A stretch of DNA of 39,575 bases from Betaproteobacteria bacterium. GTDB lineage: Bacteria; Pseudomonadota; Gammaproteobacteria; Burkholderiales; Ferrovaceae. The first letter of the stretch is position 1. The number at the start of each line of letters is the position of its first letter. A program made the position numbers and the translations under genes. The DNA lies in contig JAGWTQ010000009.1 in assembly GCA_028868905.1 (NCBI GenBank), positions 1 through 39,575 of the forward strand, in the 5' to 3' direction. The notes under the pieces are model-generated. The model was not told where the DNA came from and did no database searches. It saw only the letters and a program-made list of their open reading frames with translations. Positions 11,849-21,677 of the stretch are shown here, in pieces.

Positions 11849-12766
11849 TCAGTTTTGGGCCACTTGCCCCAGTATCAGATATTCCATCAGCGCCTTTTGG
11901 GCATGCAGGCGGTTTTCCGCTTCATCCCAAACCACGCTCTGCGCGCCTTCCAGCACTTCTGCGGACACTTCCTCGCCCCGATGGGCCGGCAGGCAATGCA
12001 TGAACAACGCATCAGGCCGGGCCACCGCCATCATTTCGGCATCCACCTGGAAGTCGGCAAAATCACGCTTGCGCTCGTCCGTTTCAGCCTCAAACCCCAT
12101 GCTGGTCCAGACATCGGTGGTCACGAGATCCGCGTTCCGGGATGCCTCCATGGGGTCGGCAAACAGGGTGAGATGGGGCTTTTCCGCTTCGGAAATCAGC
12201 GATTCGTTGATCCCATACCCCTCGGGCGACGCCACGTGGAGCTGAAAATCGAAAATCGCTGCCGCCTGCAGCCAGGTGCTGCACATGTTGTTGCCATCAC
12301 CGATCCAGGCCACGGTTTTTCCGGCTATATCCCCGCGATGCTCGATGTAGGTGAACACATCGGCCAGGATCTGGCAGGGATGAAACTGGTTGGTCAGCCC
12401 GTTGATGACGGGAACACGGGAATAGGCCGCGAAACGCTCGATGATGGACTGGTCGAAGGTGCGGATCATCACCAGGTCCACCATGCGCGAAATGACACGC
12501 GCCACGTCTTCGATGGGCTCGCCGCGGCCGAGCTGGGTTTCACCGGTCGTCAGGTTGATGGAAGAGCCGCCCAGCTGGTGGATGCCCGCTTCGAAGGAAA
12601 CCCGGGTGCGCGTGCTCTGCTTTTCAAACACCATGGCCAGCATCCGGTCCTTGAGCGGATGATAGATGGTGTAGGACTTGAACATGGCCTTGATGAGCCG
12701 CGTGCGTTCAAACAGGTATTCGAACTCGTCCTTCGTAAAATCCCTGAACTGGAGAAAGTGTTTCAC
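11849..12766 (-). CDS. argF: Ornithine carbamoyltransferase (anabolic)
   Basis: Transfers the carbamoyl group from carbamoyl phosphate to ornithine, giving citrulline. The 305 residues show the carbamoyl-phosphate motif STRTR at 51-55, HPCQILAD near 130-137, and the ornithine-side [10 protein letters not shown] near 263-272. Placement between argD and argG points to the anabolic rather than the catabolic (ArcB) role. Only two bases separate it from the argD stop, so translational coupling is likely. Confidence 0.97.
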   Translation of the reverse strand: MKHFLQFRDFTKDEFEYLFERTRLIKAMFKSYTIYHPLKDRMLAMVFEKQSTRTRVSFEAGIHQLGGSSINLTTGETQLGRGEPIEDVARVISRMVDLVMIRTFDQSIIERFAAYSRVPVINGLTNQFHPCQILADVFTYIEHRGDIAGKTVAWIGDGNNMCSTWLQAAAIFDFQLHVASPEGYGINESLISEAEKPHLTLFADPMEASRNADLVTTDVWTSMGFEAETDERKRDFADFQVDAEMMAVARPDALFMHCLPAHRGEEVSAEVLEGAQSVVWDEAENRLHAQKALMEYLILGQVAQN

Positions 12767-12768
12767 GG

Positions 12769-13941
12769 TCAGGCACCCAGGAAGCGCTTGATGATGGGGA
12801 CCAGCACCGACACGATCTGCTCGGTTTCTTCGTCATTCACGATCAGCGGGGGCAACAGGCGCACCACCTTGTCCGAAGTGACATTGACCAGCAGCCCGGC
12901 TTCGAGCGCCTGTTTAACGATGTCGGCGCATGGGCGGTCAAGCTCCACGCCCAGCATGAGTCCCTGGCCGCGAATTTCCAGTACACCGGGCACGCCTTCA
13001 AGGCCGCTTTCAAGTCCGCGCCTGAGCCGCTCGCCCTGATGCAGCGCGTTGGCCCGCAGGCCCTCTTCTTCCATGATGTCGAGCGTGGCCAGTGCCGCCG
13101 CGCACACCAGCGGACCGCCACCAAAGGTGGTTCCGTGGCTGCCCGGCTTGAACACCTCGGCCGCTGGCCCGTCGGCCAGGCAGGCGCCGATCGGCACGCC
13201 GGAGCCCAGGCCTTTGGCAAGCGCCATGACGTCAGGCTTTACGCCCGCGTGCTGAAAGGCGAACCAGTGGCCGGTCCGCCCGATGCCTGTCTGCACTTCG
13301 TCCAGCATGTAAAGCCAGCCGCGTTCCCGGCACAAGGCATGCAATGCTTTCTGGTAGGCGATGTCGGCCACGTTGATGCCGCCTTCGCCCTGGATGGGTT
13401 CCAGCAGCACGGCCACGATGTTCTGGTTGTGCTCAGCGACCGCCTTGACCGCATCCAGGTCGTTGTAAGGCACGCGCACGAAACCGGCCACCAGCGGCTC
13501 AAAACCCGCCTGGGCCTTGCGGCTTCCGGTAGCCGACAGCGTGGCGATGGTCCTTCCGTGCCACGCCTTTTCCATGACGATGATGGTGGGCACTTCCACC
13601 CCGCGCTGATGGCCGTAAAGACGTGCCAGCTTGATGGCCGCTTCGTTGGCTTCGGCGCCCGAATTGCAGAAAAACGCCTGCGACATGCCGGACAAGGCGC
13701 ACAGGCGGTCAGCCAGCGCTTCCTGGCGCAGCACCCGGTAAATATTGGACGTGTGAATGAGTGCAGCCGCCTGGTCGGCAATCGCCCGAACCAGCTTGGG
13801 ATGCGCGTGCCCCACTCCGTTGACGGCAATGCCGGAAAGCGCGTCCAGATAGCGCCGTCCCGCCTCGTCCCACAGCCAGGCACCCTCCCCGCGCACAAAA
13901 GCCACAGGCAGTCTTGCGTAGGTGTTCATCACATGGCTCAT
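12769..13941 (-). CDS. argD: Acetylornithine aminotransferase
   Basis: PLP-dependent class III transaminase that makes N-acetylornithine; many family members also serve lysine synthesis as succinyldiaminopimelate aminotransferase. The 390 residues contain NSGAEANEAAIKLAR near 98-112, LDEVQTGIGRTG near 215-226, the PLP-lysine motif ALAKGLGSGVPIGA near 240-253 and GTTFGGGPLVCAAA near 273-286. First gene of the argDFG-yajQ transcript; its leader begins just after the rpsT terminator and contains GCAGGGATAG as a probable ribosome site. No clear ARG box was seen. Confidence 0.95.
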   Translation of the reverse strand: MSHVMNTYARLPVAFVRGEGAWLWDEAGRRYLDALSGIAVNGVGHAHPKLVRAIADQAAALIHTSNIYRVLRQEALADRLCALSGMSQAFFCNSGAEANEAAIKLARLYGHQRGVEVPTIIVMEKAWHGRTIATLSATGSRKAQAGFEPLVAGFVRVPYNDLDAVKAVAEHNQNIVAVLLEPIQGEGGINVADIAYQKALHALCRERGWLYMLDEVQTGIGRTGHWFAFQHAGVKPDVMALAKGLGSGVPIGACLADGPAAEVFKPGSHGTTFGGGPLVCAAALATLDIMEEEGLRANALHQGERLRRGLESGLEGVPGVLEIRGQGLMLGVELDRPCADIVKQALEAGLLVNVTSDKVVRLLPPLIVNDEETEQIVSVLVPIIKRFLGA

Positions 13942-13971
13942 GAGGCTATCCCTGCAATCAAAACGTCCGTT

Positions 13972-14008
13972 CCAAATGAAATCGGCGGCGATATTGCTAT
14001 CGCCGCCG
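13972..14008 (-). terminator. Rho-independent terminator of rpsT
   Basis: A perfect 11-bp stem, CGGCGGCGATA at 13983-13993 and TATCGCCGCCG at 13998-14008, encloses a 4-base loop TTGC. Read on the minus strand it lies about 35 bases past the rpsT stop and is followed by GATTTCATTTGG, a moderately T-rich run. This fits a terminator for the monocistronic rpsT, separating it from argD. Confidence 0.75.
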
Positions 14009-14043
14009 CCTGTACCTGCCTTGCCGCGCGATTTCGCAGCAGA

Positions 14044-14310
14044 CTAGACGGCCATGCCCTTGACGGCTGCAGACAAGCGGCTCTTGGTGCGAGCGGCCGC
14101 ATTCTTGTGAATGATTTTCTTGTCCGCGATGCGGTCGATGGTGCTGGTAGCCGAATTGAAAACGGCCTGGGCCGCAGTCTTGTCGCCCGCAGCCACAGCT
14201 TTGCGAACTTTCTTGATGGCGGTGCGCAGCGTGGAACGCTGCGACATGTTGTGCGCGCGCTGCGCTTCAGCTTGCCGGGCCCGTTTTTCGGCCTGAGCAG
14301 AGTTTGCCAT
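14044..14310 (-). CDS. rpsT: 30S ribosomal protein S20
   Basis: An 88-residue, strongly basic alpha-helical protein, [21 protein letters not shown] at the start and [19 protein letters not shown] near the end, exactly the S20 pattern and length. S20 binds 16S rRNA helices 9 and 44 early in 30S assembly. It is divergently transcribed from murJ, the familiar rpsT/murJ arrangement of proteobacteria. A good promoter lies upstream and a hairpin terminator downstream, so it is probably its own transcription unit. The leader of about 65 bases could host autoregulation as in E. coli, but no specific structure was identified. Confidence 0.97.
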   Translation of the reverse strand: MANSAQAEKRARQAEAQRAHNMSQRSTLRTAIKKVRKAVAAGDKTAAQAVFNSATSTIDRIADKKIIHKNAAARTKSRLSAAVKGMAV

Positions 14311-14382
14311 GGTAAGGCTCCTGTGCAGGAAGCAGCCCGTCCAGAGGCCGCTTCAAGTAAAAGTTTCAGTGGAAAACCGTGA

Positions 14383-14411
14383 ATTCTAAGAGGTTTTCTT
14401 GGAAAAATCAA
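14383..14411 (-). promoter_or_regulatory. Sigma-70-type promoter of rpsT
   Basis: On the minus strand TTGATT (14406-14411) and TAGAAT (14383-14388) are separated by exactly 17 bases. Four of six -35 positions and five of six -10 positions match consensus. The -10 lies about 73 bases upstream of the rpsT ATG, and the element sits in the 128-base gap shared with murJ. Confidence 0.7.
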
Positions 14412-14438
14412 TCTGTGTTACCCTGAGCCAGCCTCATC

Positions 14439-15974
14439 ATGAACCTCCTCAAAGCACTGGCCCATACCAGCAGCATGACGCTGCTATCCAGGATCCTAGG
14501 TTTTATCCGGGACGCAGTCGTCGCCCATGTGTTTGGGGCAGGCGGCCTGACGGACGCTTTTTTCGTCGCCTTCCGCATTCCCAACCTGTTGCGTCGCCTG
14601 TTTGCAGAAGGCGCCTTTTCCCAGGCCTTCGTTCCCATTCTGGCCCATGCCAAAACGCGGGAAGGCGAGGCAACGGCCCATCGGCTGGTGAATCATGTAG
14701 CCAGCGCGTTGACGGTAGCCTTGATCTGCACCACGGCCCTGGGAGTGATTTTTGCACCGCAGGTGGCCTGGGTGTCCGCACCCGGGTTTCGTGCCGATCC
14801 GGGCAAACTGGCCCTGACCGCCCAGCTGCTGCGGATCACGTTCCCGTACATTTTTTTCATTTCGTTGGTGTCACTGGCTGCCGGCATCCTGAACACCTGG
14901 AACCGCTTCTGGGTGCCTGCTTTCACACCCGTACTGCTCAACCTGTCTTTCATCTTCTTCGCCCTGGTGGTAGCCCCCTGGTTTGACCAGCCGATCGTGG
15001 CGCTGGCCTGGGGCGCCTTTGCTGGCGGGTTGCTGCAACTGCTGTTCCAGTGGCCTTTTCTGCGAGCCATTCGCATGCAGCCCCGCTGGAGCTGGGCTCC
15101 GCGCGACCCCGGGTTGCGGCGCATGCTGAAACTGATGGGGCCTGCGGTCATCGGCGTGTCCGTGGGCCAGATCAGCCTGCTCATCAGCACGATCTTTGCG
15201 TCTTTCCTGCCTTCGGGCAGCGTGTCCTGGCTTTACTATGCGGACCGGCTGATGGAATTCCCGACCGGATTGCTCGGGGCCGCCCTCGGCACCATCCTGC
15301 TGCCCAGCCTGGTCAGTCATCACGCCGCAGGAGATGAAGGGCGTTATTCAGACCTTCTGGACTGGGGCCTGCGACTGACCCTGTTGCTCACCTTGCCTGC
15401 CGTAGCGGCATTAGCCATTGCGGGCATTCCGCTCGTTTCCACCCTGTTTTTCCGGGGCGCGTTCCAGCCGCATGACGTCCTGATGGTGCGCAATGCCCTG
15501 CTGGCCTACAGTGTCGGGCTTCTGGGCCTGATCGCCGTCAAGATCCTGGCACCGGGCTTTTATGCCCGCCAGGACGTCAAAACTCCCGTAAAAATCGCCA
15601 TCCTGGTGCTGGGAGCGACGCAGGTCATGAATCTGGTCTTCATGGGCCTGTTTCAGCATGCGGGGCTCGCATTGGCCACGGGGTTGGGTGCCTGCCTCAA
15701 CGCAGGACTGCTCTACCACGGCCTGCGCAAACGAAACCTGTACCACCCGCGGGCGGGCTGGCGCCTTTTCCTGCTGAAACTGGGGATCGCCGTGAGTGTC
15801 ATGGGTGCGCTGCTATACGGACTGCAGGGAGACAGCAGCCGATGGTTGAGCGGCAGCAGCCTGGATCACGTCCTGCAGCTCGCCCCACTGCTGGGCGCAA
15901 GCGTCGCTGCCTATTTTGGGACCCTCTACCTGCTGGGCTTCCGACCCCGGGATTTTTCACGCAGCGGCGCCTGA
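14439..15974 (+). CDS. murJ: Lipid II flippase MurJ
   Basis: Polytopic inner-membrane protein of the MOP superfamily that flips the peptidoglycan precursor lipid II to the periplasm. The 511 residues start MNLLKALAHTSSMTLLSRILGFIRDAVVAHVFG, which closely follows the E. coli MurJ start, including the conserved SR.LGF.RD motif. About 14 hydrophobic segments are spread through the protein; FRIPNLLRRLFAEGAFSQAFVP near 44-65 is another family landmark. The Shine-Dalgarno is weak, but no better start exists. A hairpin separates its 3' end from the convergent cysB. Confidence 0.96.
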   Translation: MNLLKALAHTSSMTLLSRILGFIRDAVVAHVFGAGGLTDAFFVAFRIPNLLRRLFAEGAFSQAFVPILAHAKTREGEATAHRLVNHVASALTVALICTTALGVIFAPQVAWVSAPGFRADPGKLALTAQLLRITFPYIFFISLVSLAAGILNTWNRFWVPAFTPVLLNLSFIFFALVVAPWFDQPIVALAWGAFAGGLLQLLFQWPFLRAIRMQPRWSWAPRDPGLRRMLKLMGPAVIGVSVGQISLLISTIFASFLPSGSVSWLYYADRLMEFPTGLLGAALGTILLPSLVSHHAAGDEGRYSDLLDWGLRLTLLLTLPAVAALAIAGIPLVSTLFFRGAFQPHDVLMVRNALLAYSVGLLGLIAVKILAPGFYARQDVKTPVKIAILVLGATQVMNLVFMGLFQHAGLALATGLGACLNAGLLYHGLRKRNLYHPRAGWRLFLLKLGIAVSVMGALLYGLQGDSSRWLSGSSLDHVLQLAPLLGASVAAYFGTLYLLGFRPRDFSRSGA

Positions 15975-15989
15975 ACCGGTCAGGCCGCT
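15963..15989. terminator. Possible bidirectional terminator hairpin between murJ and cysB
   Basis: AGCGGC at 15963-15968 pairs with GCCGCT at 15984-15989, and inside them CTGA pairs with TCAG, leaving a 2-base bulge and a 5-base loop ACCGG. The murJ stop lies within the stem. No strong T-tract follows on either side (GTGAAAAAT on the cysB-downstream side), so function as an intrinsic terminator is uncertain. Confidence 0.4.
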
Positions 15990-16922
15990 TCAGGTTTGAG
16001 GATCATTTTCCAGCACTTGCCGGACGACGGGTTTGGTCAGCCTGGGCGCAAACAGTTCGATGAAATCGTAAGTGTATTGCCGCAGGTAAGCGCCGCGGCG
16101 GATGCCAATGCGCGTCGTGCTGTTCTCGAACAGGTGGCTCACGTCCCGGGCACGCAAACCGCTGTCTCTTTCAGGGTCGTAGGCCATGGCGGCAATGATG
16201 CCCACTCCCATGCCCAGTTCCACATAAGTCTTGATGACGTCGGAATCCAGCGCAGTCAGCACCACGTTCGGCGTCAGCCCTTCACGCTCGAAAGACTGGT
16301 TGATTTTGGAACGACCAGTAAACGCGTAGTCGTATGTGATCAGCGGATACGAGGCAAGCTCCTTCAGCGTCAATCCGTCGCGTTCCAGCAGGGGGTGCCC
16401 CGGTGGCACCACGATGCTGCGGTTCCATTGGTAGCAGGGAAGCACCCGCAAGTCGGCAAACTGGTCCAGCCCTTCGGTGGCAATGGCGAGGTCGGCACGC
16501 CCGGACACCACCTCTTCAGCCACATTCACGGGATTGCCCTGATGCAGGGTCAACCGGACTTGAGGATAGCGCTCGGAAAACCGGGCAATGACGTGAGGCA
16601 GAACATAGCGGGCCTGGGTATGCGTGGTGGCGATCGTCAGGGTGCCCGTATGCTGGCTGCTGAACTCCCGACCGGCTTCCCTCAGGTTTTTGGCTTCCAG
16701 CAGAACGCGCTCGGCAATGGAGAGGATCTGCTTCCCGGGCTCCGTGATGCTGACCACGCGCTTGCCATTGCGAACGAAAATGTCCACGCCCAACTCGTCT
16801 TCCAGCAACCGGATCTGCTTGCTGACTCCAGGCTGAGACGTGTGCAGGTTTTCGGCCGCCTGAGACACGTTCAATCCTGCTTGCGCCACTTCCACCAGAT
16901 ATCTCAGCTGTTGCAGCTTCAT
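15990..16922 (-). CDS. cysB: LysR-type regulator CysB
   Basis: Transcription factor for sulfate assimilation and sulfonate/thiosulfate use; in known systems it activates with N-acetylserine or O-acetylserine as inducer. The 310 residues open MKLQQLRYLVEVAQAGLNVSQAAENLHTSQPGVSKQIRLLEDELGVDIFVRNGKR, a winged helix-turn-helix with the CysB-type wording (TSQPGVSKQI, FVRNGKR). The effector domain includes IATTHTQARYVLP near 98-110 and ITYDYAFTGRSKI, both CysB/Cbl hallmarks. It is slightly shorter at the C-terminus than the 324-residue enteric protein. Divergent from a TSUP exporter gene across an AT-rich region, suggesting it may regulate that gene. A closely related Cbl-type regulator is the alternative. 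Confidence 0.9.
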   Translation of the reverse strand: MKLQQLRYLVEVAQAGLNVSQAAENLHTSQPGVSKQIRLLEDELGVDIFVRNGKRVVSITEPGKQILSIAERVLLEAKNLREAGREFSSQHTGTLTIATTHTQARYVLPHVIARFSERYPQVRLTLHQGNPVNVAEEVVSGRADLAIATEGLDQFADLRVLPCYQWNRSIVVPPGHPLLERDGLTLKELASYPLITYDYAFTGRSKINQSFEREGLTPNVVLTALDSDVIKTYVELGMGVGIIAAMAYDPERDSGLRARDVSHLFENSTTRIGIRRGAYLRQYTYDFIELFAPRLTKPVVRQVLENDPQT

Positions 16923-17045
16923 TGCATGCCCTCCATTTAGAACTTCGGGTTACATAAAGCTAACACAATATTACTTAATTTATCTATAGCCCTCTGGGTA
17001 AGATACGTCTTTTGCCGCTGGCCCGAGTGCCCGCTGGAGGTTTGA
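16923..17045. promoter_or_regulatory. AT-rich divergent control region between cysB and the TSUP exporter
   Basis: Roughly 16948-16990 is strikingly AT-rich (for example ACACAATATTACTTAATT) within a GC-rich neighbourhood. On the plus strand TTAATT (16975-16980) and TAAGAT (16999-17004), 18 bases apart, form a poor -35/acceptable -10 pair, as expected for an activator-dependent promoter. On the minus strand TTAAGT and TATGTA, 16 bases apart, could serve cysB. CysB-family sites are AT-rich and weakly conserved, so CysB binding here is reasonable inference, not shown. Confidence 0.45.
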
Positions 17046-17813
17046 ATGGAATGGTCCTATGCGGTTTCCGGGCTGCTCGGCGGTTTCCTGGTCGGCCTGA
17101 CGGGCGTGGGCGGCGGCTCGCTGATGACGCCATTGCTGGTCATGGCCTTTGGAATCCCGCCGTCCACCGCGGTGGGCACCGATCTGCTGTATGCGGCCGC
17201 GACCAAGGCCAGCGGAGTCTGGGTGCATCATCGCAAGCGCAACGTGGACTGGCGGGCAACGGGGCTGCTGCTGCTGGGCAGCGCACCGGTGACCTTGCTC
17301 ACGCTGTTGGCCCTGAGAAGCTTCAAACCCACCCCCGGCTTTGAAAACGTGATCCGCCACGGCCTGGCCGTAGCCCTGGCCCTGACGGCTGCAGCCCTGT
17401 TGTGCGGGCTCTTCAAGCAACGCTGCACCCTCATTTCAACGGAAGCCTCAGCCTCTCCCTCCCCCATCCTGCTTACCCTGCTTCTGGGCGGTCTGATCGG
17501 CCTGCTCGTCACCGTCTCCTCGGTGGGCGCCGGAGCGCTGGGAACGGCCGTGCTGGTGGCCCTGTATCCCAAAATGCCCATGTCCCGCATCGTCGGCACG
17601 GACATTGCGCATGCCGTCCCACTCACGTTGATCGCCGGCCTGGGTCATTTCACCCTGGGGCACGTCAATGCGGGCTTGCTGGGCAACCTCCTCATAGGCT
17701 CCATCCCAGGCATCTGGCTCGGATCGCACCTCAACGCGCATATCCCGGAGCGGGTATCGCGCCTGCTGCTGTCCACGCTGCTGCTGCTGATTGCCGCCAA
17801 AATGTGGTTTTGA
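17046..17813 (+). CDS. TSUP family (TauE/SafE) membrane transporter, probable sulfur-anion exporter
   Basis: 255 residues, nearly all hydrophobic helices (about 8), with the repeated TSUP pattern: GLLGGFLVGLTGVGGGSLMTPLLVMAFGIPPSTAVGTDLLYAAATK in the first half and GGLIGLLVTVSSVGAGALGTAVLVALYPKMPMSRIVGTDIAHAVPLT in the second. The duplicated G.G.G / VGTD motifs are diagnostic. Family members move sulfite, sulfoacetate, taurine or related anions, but many are uncharacterised. The substrate guess of sulfite or another sulfur anion rests on divergence from cysB. The start ATG follows GGAGG about 6 bases upstream. Confidence 0.88.
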   Translation: MEWSYAVSGLLGGFLVGLTGVGGGSLMTPLLVMAFGIPPSTAVGTDLLYAAATKASGVWVHHRKRNVDWRATGLLLLGSAPVTLLTLLALRSFKPTPGFENVIRHGLAVALALTAAALLCGLFKQRCTLISTEASASPSPILLTLLLGGLIGLLVTVSSVGAGALGTAVLVALYPKMPMSRIVGTDIAHAVPLTLIAGLGHFTLGHVNAGLLGNLLIGSIPGIWLGSHLNAHIPERVSRLLLSTLLLLIAAKMWF

Positions 17814-17821
17814 AGGCATAA

Positions 17822-17837
17822 CGCCCGGCTCCGGGCG
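17822..17837. terminator. Short GC hairpin after the TSUP gene
   Basis: CGCCCGG at 17822-17828 and CCGGGCG at 17831-17837 form a compact perfect inverted repeat directly after the TSUP stop. No T-tract follows, so it is at best a Rho-assisted or RNA-stabilising hairpin rather than a standard terminator. Confidence 0.35.
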
Positions 17838-17893
17838 GCACTGGCAGAGATGAATTGATTGGCGATAAAATCAGCCCTTTGCCTGCCAGCGTC

Positions 17894-18829
17894 ATGCGCA
17901 TCCACTTGGGAATCCCGGCCTCCTGCGATCGCCCCATGGCCCTGACCATCGGAAACTTCGACGGGGTCCATGTGGGCCATCAGGCCATGCTGCACGCCCT
18001 GAAGCTGGCGGCCGAACCGCTGGGACTGCCCACAGGCGTCGTGACGTTTGAGCCTCATCCGCGGGAATTTTTTTCGCCGGGCGATGCCCCACCGCGCCTC
18101 ACGACCCTGAGGGAGAAGCTGGAACTGCTCGATGCGGCCGGCCTGGAACATGCGTTTGTGCTGCGTTTCAAGCGGGCGCTGGCTTCACTGCCTGCCGAAA
18201 CGTTCATCAGCGAGTGGCTGGTACGCCGGCTGCGCACACGCTGGTTGCTGGTGGGAGACGATTTTCGCTTTGGCGCCCGGCGCACCGGCGATTTTGACAT
18301 GCTGCGCAACGCCGGTAGCCGCTACGGGTTTGAATGTTTTGCGCTGTCCAGCATCATGGCCGCAGGACGGCGGGTGTCCAGCAGCGCGGTGCGGGAAACG
18401 CTGGCCTCCGGACAGCTGGATTTGGCCAGGCAGTTGCTGGGCCGGCCGTTTTTCATGAGTGGCCGGGTCATGCCGGGCAATCGGCTGGGGCGGACATTGG
18501 GCTACCCCACCGCCAACATCCGGGTGGGCAAGCGCACGCCGCCACTGGCCGGGATATTCGCCGTTTCCGTGGCGGGTCTGGGCGAAACGCCACTGCCCGG
18601 GGTGGCAAGCCTGGGCACCCGGCCAACAATCAGCAGCGACGGAGAGTGCCTGCTGGAAGTGCATCTCTTCGAATTCGACCGGAATATTTACGGCCACAGG
18701 ATTCATGTGAACTTTCTGCACAAGTTGCGGGACGAAGCGCGCTTTGAAAGCCTGGAAGACCTGACCCGGCAGATGGCTTGCGACGCGCAGGCCGCCCGGG
18801 ATTATTTTGCGCAACAGGCGACCTTTTGA
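17894..18829 (+). CDS. ribF: Bifunctional riboflavin kinase / FAD synthetase
   Basis: Makes FMN from riboflavin and then FAD. The ORF track starts at a TTG (17855), but the ATG at 17894 gives the normal family start and a 311-residue protein. [33 protein letters not shown] contains the nucleotidyltransferase motif [19 protein letters not shown] near 117-129 and SSSAVRETL complete the FAD synthetase domain. The riboflavin kinase domain starts at about 182 with [21 protein letters not shown], followed by [11 protein letters not shown]. It heads the ribF-ileS-lspA cluster. TAAAAT at 17866-17871 is a possible -10, without a convincing -35. ileS begins one base past its stop codon. Confidence 0.95.
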   Translation: MRIHLGIPASCDRPMALTIGNFDGVHVGHQAMLHALKLAAEPLGLPTGVVTFEPHPREFFSPGDAPPRLTTLREKLELLDAAGLEHAFVLRFKRALASLPAETFISEWLVRRLRTRWLLVGDDFRFGARRTGDFDMLRNAGSRYGFECFALSSIMAAGRRVSSSAVRETLASGQLDLARQLLGRPFFMSGRVMPGNRLGRTLGYPTANIRVGKRTPPLAGIFAVSVAGLGETPLPGVASLGTRPTISSDGECLLEVHLFEFDRNIYGHRIHVNFLHKLRDEARFESLEDLTRQMACDAQAARDYFAQQATF

Positions 18830-18830
18830 A

Positions 18831-21677
18831 ATGACCGACTCCAAAAAAACGCTCAATCTGCCTGAAACTCCGTTTCCCATGCGGGCCGACCTTGCCAAAC
18901 GGGAACCGCTTTGGCTTGCGGCATGGCAAAAGCAGCAGCGTTACCAGAAGCTGCGCGCCCATTGCGCCGGCCGCCCCCGGTTCATCCTGCACGACGGCCC
19001 TCCCTACGCCAATGGCGATATCCATATCGGCCATGCCGTGAACAAGATCCTCAAGGACATCATCATCAAAAGCAAAACCCTCTCCGGGTTTGATGCGCCT
19101 TATGTACCGGGATGGGATTGCCATGGCCTGCCGATCGAGCACCAGGTGGAAAAGGCCCACGGCAAAAAGCTCGATCCCGCACATTTTCGCTCGCTTTGCC
19201 GCACCTATGCCGAAGCCCAGGTGGCACGGCAGAAGGCCGACTTCATCCGCCTGGGCGTGATGGCGGACTGGGACCATCCCTATCTCACCATGGATTTCCG
19301 GACGGAAGCCGACATCGTGCGCGCCCTGGCCGCCATCTGGAAAAAAGGCTATCTGGTGCAGGGCCAAAAACCGGTCAACTGGTGCCTCGATTGCGGATCG
19401 GCGCTGGCCGAGGCCGAAGTGGAATACGAGGACCGGCAGTCCACGGCCATCGATGTCGCGTTCCCCGTGACCGATCGCCCCATGCTCGAGCAGCTTTTCG
19501 GTGTTGCCCTGGGAGTCAGACCCGCCTTTGCGGTGATCTGGACCACCACGCCCTGGACCCTGCCCGCCAACCGGGCGGTGAGCGTCCACCCCGATCTCGG
19601 CTACGTTCTGGCGGAAACCGAAAAAGGCTGGCTGCTGCTGCTCGCTGATCTGGCCGATGCCTGCCTCGCCCGCTATGGCCTTTCCGCCTTGTCCAAGGCG
19701 GGTCCCGTGCAAGGTTCCCGGCTTGAACACCTGGCGCTGCGCCACCCCCTGCTCGACCGCGCAAGCCCCGTCATTTGCGGTGAGCACGTCACGGTCGAAA
19801 CCGGCACGGGGCTGGTGCATACGGCGCCCGCCCACGGCGTCGAAGATTACATCGTCGGTCAGCGCTACCGTCTGCCGGTGGACAATCCAGTAGACGATGC
19901 CGGCAAGTTTCTGCCCGCAGTACCGCTGGTCGGAGGCCTTGGCGTCTGGGCGGCCAACCCGGTTCTCGTTGAGGCTCTGAAGTCCGCGGGAATGCTGCTG
20001 GCAGCAGCGCCGCTCACACACAGTTACCCCCATTGCTGGCGCCACAAGTCGCCCATCATTTTCCGGGCCACGCCCCAATGGTTTATTGTCATGGACACGG
20101 CGCCGGCCCAGGCGGCTTCGCTGCGGGATCAGGCCCGCCAGGCCGTTGCGGACACCCACTTCTTCCCATCCTGGGGTCATGCACGCCTGTCGGCCATGAT
20201 AGAGAACCGCCCGGACTGGTGCGTGTCTCGCCAGCGATCCTGGGGGGTGCCGATCCCGTTTTTCGTCCATCGCACCACGGGCGAATTGCATCCGGAGACA
20301 GGAGACCTGTCCGAACGGATCGCCCGGAAAATCGAACAGCAAGGCATCGAAGCCTGGTTCCAGCTCGACCCTGCCGAACTGCTCGGAGAAGAAGCCGCGA
20401 ATTACCGCAAGCTCACCGACACGCTCGATGTCTGGTTTGATTCAGGAACGACCCATGCATCCGTGCTGCGCCGCCGTCCGGAACTCGGGCACCCGGCCGA
20501 CCTCTACCTGGAAGGCTCTGACCAGCACCGCGGATGGTTCCAGTCCTCGCTGCTGACCGGCTGTGCACTGAACGACCGCGCCCCCTATCGCTCCCTGCTG
20601 ACCCATGGCTTCGTGGTGGACGGTCAGGGCCGGAAAATGAGCAAATCCCTGGGGAACGTCATCCTGCCGCAGAAAGTGATGGACACCCTGGGCGCCGACA
20701 ACTTGAGACTGTGGGTCGCCAGCACCGATTACTCAGGCGAGCTTAACCTCTCGGATGAAATCCTCAAGCGCGTGGTGGAAGCCTACCGACGCATTCGCAA
20801 TACGCTGCGTTTCCTTCTGGCCAACCTGGCCGATTTCGATGCTGCGCGCGACGCCCTCCCGCTCGACCAATGGCTGGACATCGATCGGTATGCGTTGCAC
20901 CTGACCCATTCGCTGCAGGAACAGGTGGCCGCCCATTACGAACAATACGAATTTCATCTGGTGGCCCAGAAGCTGCAGACGTTCTGCTCGGAAGACCTGG
21001 GCGGCTTCTACCTCGACATCCTCAAGGACCGCCTGTACACCACGGCAGCCGCATCACAGGCCCGCCGTGCTGCGCAAAGTGCCCTCTGGCACATCACCCA
21101 GAGCCTGGTCCGGCTGATGGCACCGATTCTCACCTTCACCAGCGAAGAAGTTTGGGCCACGCTCCACGGAACCACGCCCGACCAATCGGAGTCCATATTC
21201 CTGCAAACCTGGCATGGACTGCCCGCATGGGCTGATGAAGCCACGGTCGCCAGCAACTGGTCCAGCCTGCGCGCGTTGCGGGGCCATGTCCAGAAACAGC
21301 TGGAAACCCTGCGGGCTGCCGGCATTCTGGGTTCGTCGCTGGCCGGCGAAGTCCGGCTGTACGCTTCCGGCAAGGCACTCGAGTGGCTGTCCCGATTCGG
21401 AGACGATTTGCGTTTTGTATTCATCACGTCAAAAGCCGAAGTCTGCGATAACGACCAGGTTCCGTTGCCGGCCGATGCGGTGGAAGCCTCGCTGGAACTC
21501 CCTGGCCAGGCGGACCCCGTTGCGGTTGGTGTGGAAGTGGTGGCCAGCCCCCATTCCAAATGCGACCGCTGCTGGCATTACCGCCAAGATGTGGGCCGCA
21601 ATGGCGCGTTCCCCGGACTCTGCGGCCGTTGCATCGCCAATCTGTCCGGTGAAGGCGAACCGCGTCGCCATGCGTAG
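18831..21677 (+). CDS. ileS: Isoleucyl-tRNA synthetase
   Basis: Class I synthetase charging tRNA-Ile, with an editing (CP1) domain against valine. The track opens eight codons too early, inside ribF; the ATG at 18831 gives 948 residues, the normal length. [16 protein letters not shown] carries HIGH at 65-68, the editing domain holds [14 protein letters not shown] near 232-245, and [11 protein letters not shown] gives KMSKS near 603-607. The C-terminal zinc site [12 protein letters not shown]...GLCGRC near 910-934 has all four cysteines, typical of the eubacterial (mupirocin-sensitive) type rather than the resistant eukaryote-like type; that property is inferred from the family. It overlaps lspA by eight bases. 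Confidence 0.97.
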   Translation: MTDSKKTLNLPETPFPMRADLAKREPLWLAAWQKQQRYQKLRAHCAGRPRFILHDGPPYANGDIHIGHAVNKILKDIIIKSKTLSGFDAPYVPGWDCHGLPIEHQVEKAHGKKLDPAHFRSLCRTYAEAQVARQKADFIRLGVMADWDHPYLTMDFRTEADIVRALAAIWKKGYLVQGQKPVNWCLDCGSALAEAEVEYEDRQSTAIDVAFPVTDRPMLEQLFGVALGVRPAFAVIWTTTPWTLPANRAVSVHPDLGYVLAETEKGWLLLLADLADACLARYGLSALSKAGPVQGSRLEHLALRHPLLDRASPVICGEHVTVETGTGLVHTAPAHGVEDYIVGQRYRLPVDNPVDDAGKFLPAVPLVGGLGVWAANPVLVEALKSAGMLLAAAPLTHSYPHCWRHKSPIIFRATPQWFIVMDTAPAQAASLRDQARQAVADTHFFPSWGHARLSAMIENRPDWCVSRQRSWGVPIPFFVHRTTGELHPETGDLSERIARKIEQQGIEAWFQLDPAELLGEEAANYRKLTDTLDVWFDSGTTHASVLRRRPELGHPADLYLEGSDQHRGWFQSSLLTGCALNDRAPYRSLLTHGFVVDGQGRKMSKSLGNVILPQKVMDTLGADNLRLWVASTDYSGELNLSDEILKRVVEAYRRIRNTLRFLLANLADFDAARDALPLDQWLDIDRYALHLTHSLQEQVAAHYEQYEFHLVAQKLQTFCSEDLGGFYLDILKDRLYTTAAASQARRAAQSALWHITQSLVRLMAPILTFTSEEVWATLHGTTPDQSESIFLQTWHGLPAWADEATVASNWSSLRALRGHVQKQLETLRAAGILGSSLAGEVRLYASGKALEWLSRFGDDLRFVFITSKAEVCDNDQVPLPADAVEASLELPGQADPVAVGVEVVASPHSKCDRCWHYRQDVGRNGAFPGLCGRCIANLSGEGEPRRHA

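Noticed and set aside
17855-17893. Upstream TTG start for ribF as in the ORF track
   Set aside because: It would place coding sequence over the likely -10 box, and family proteins start at the ATG at 17894.
18630-20342. A 570-codon minus-strand open frame opposite ribF and ileS
   Set aside because: Antisense shadow of well-conserved ileS and ribF; no family resemblance in its translation.
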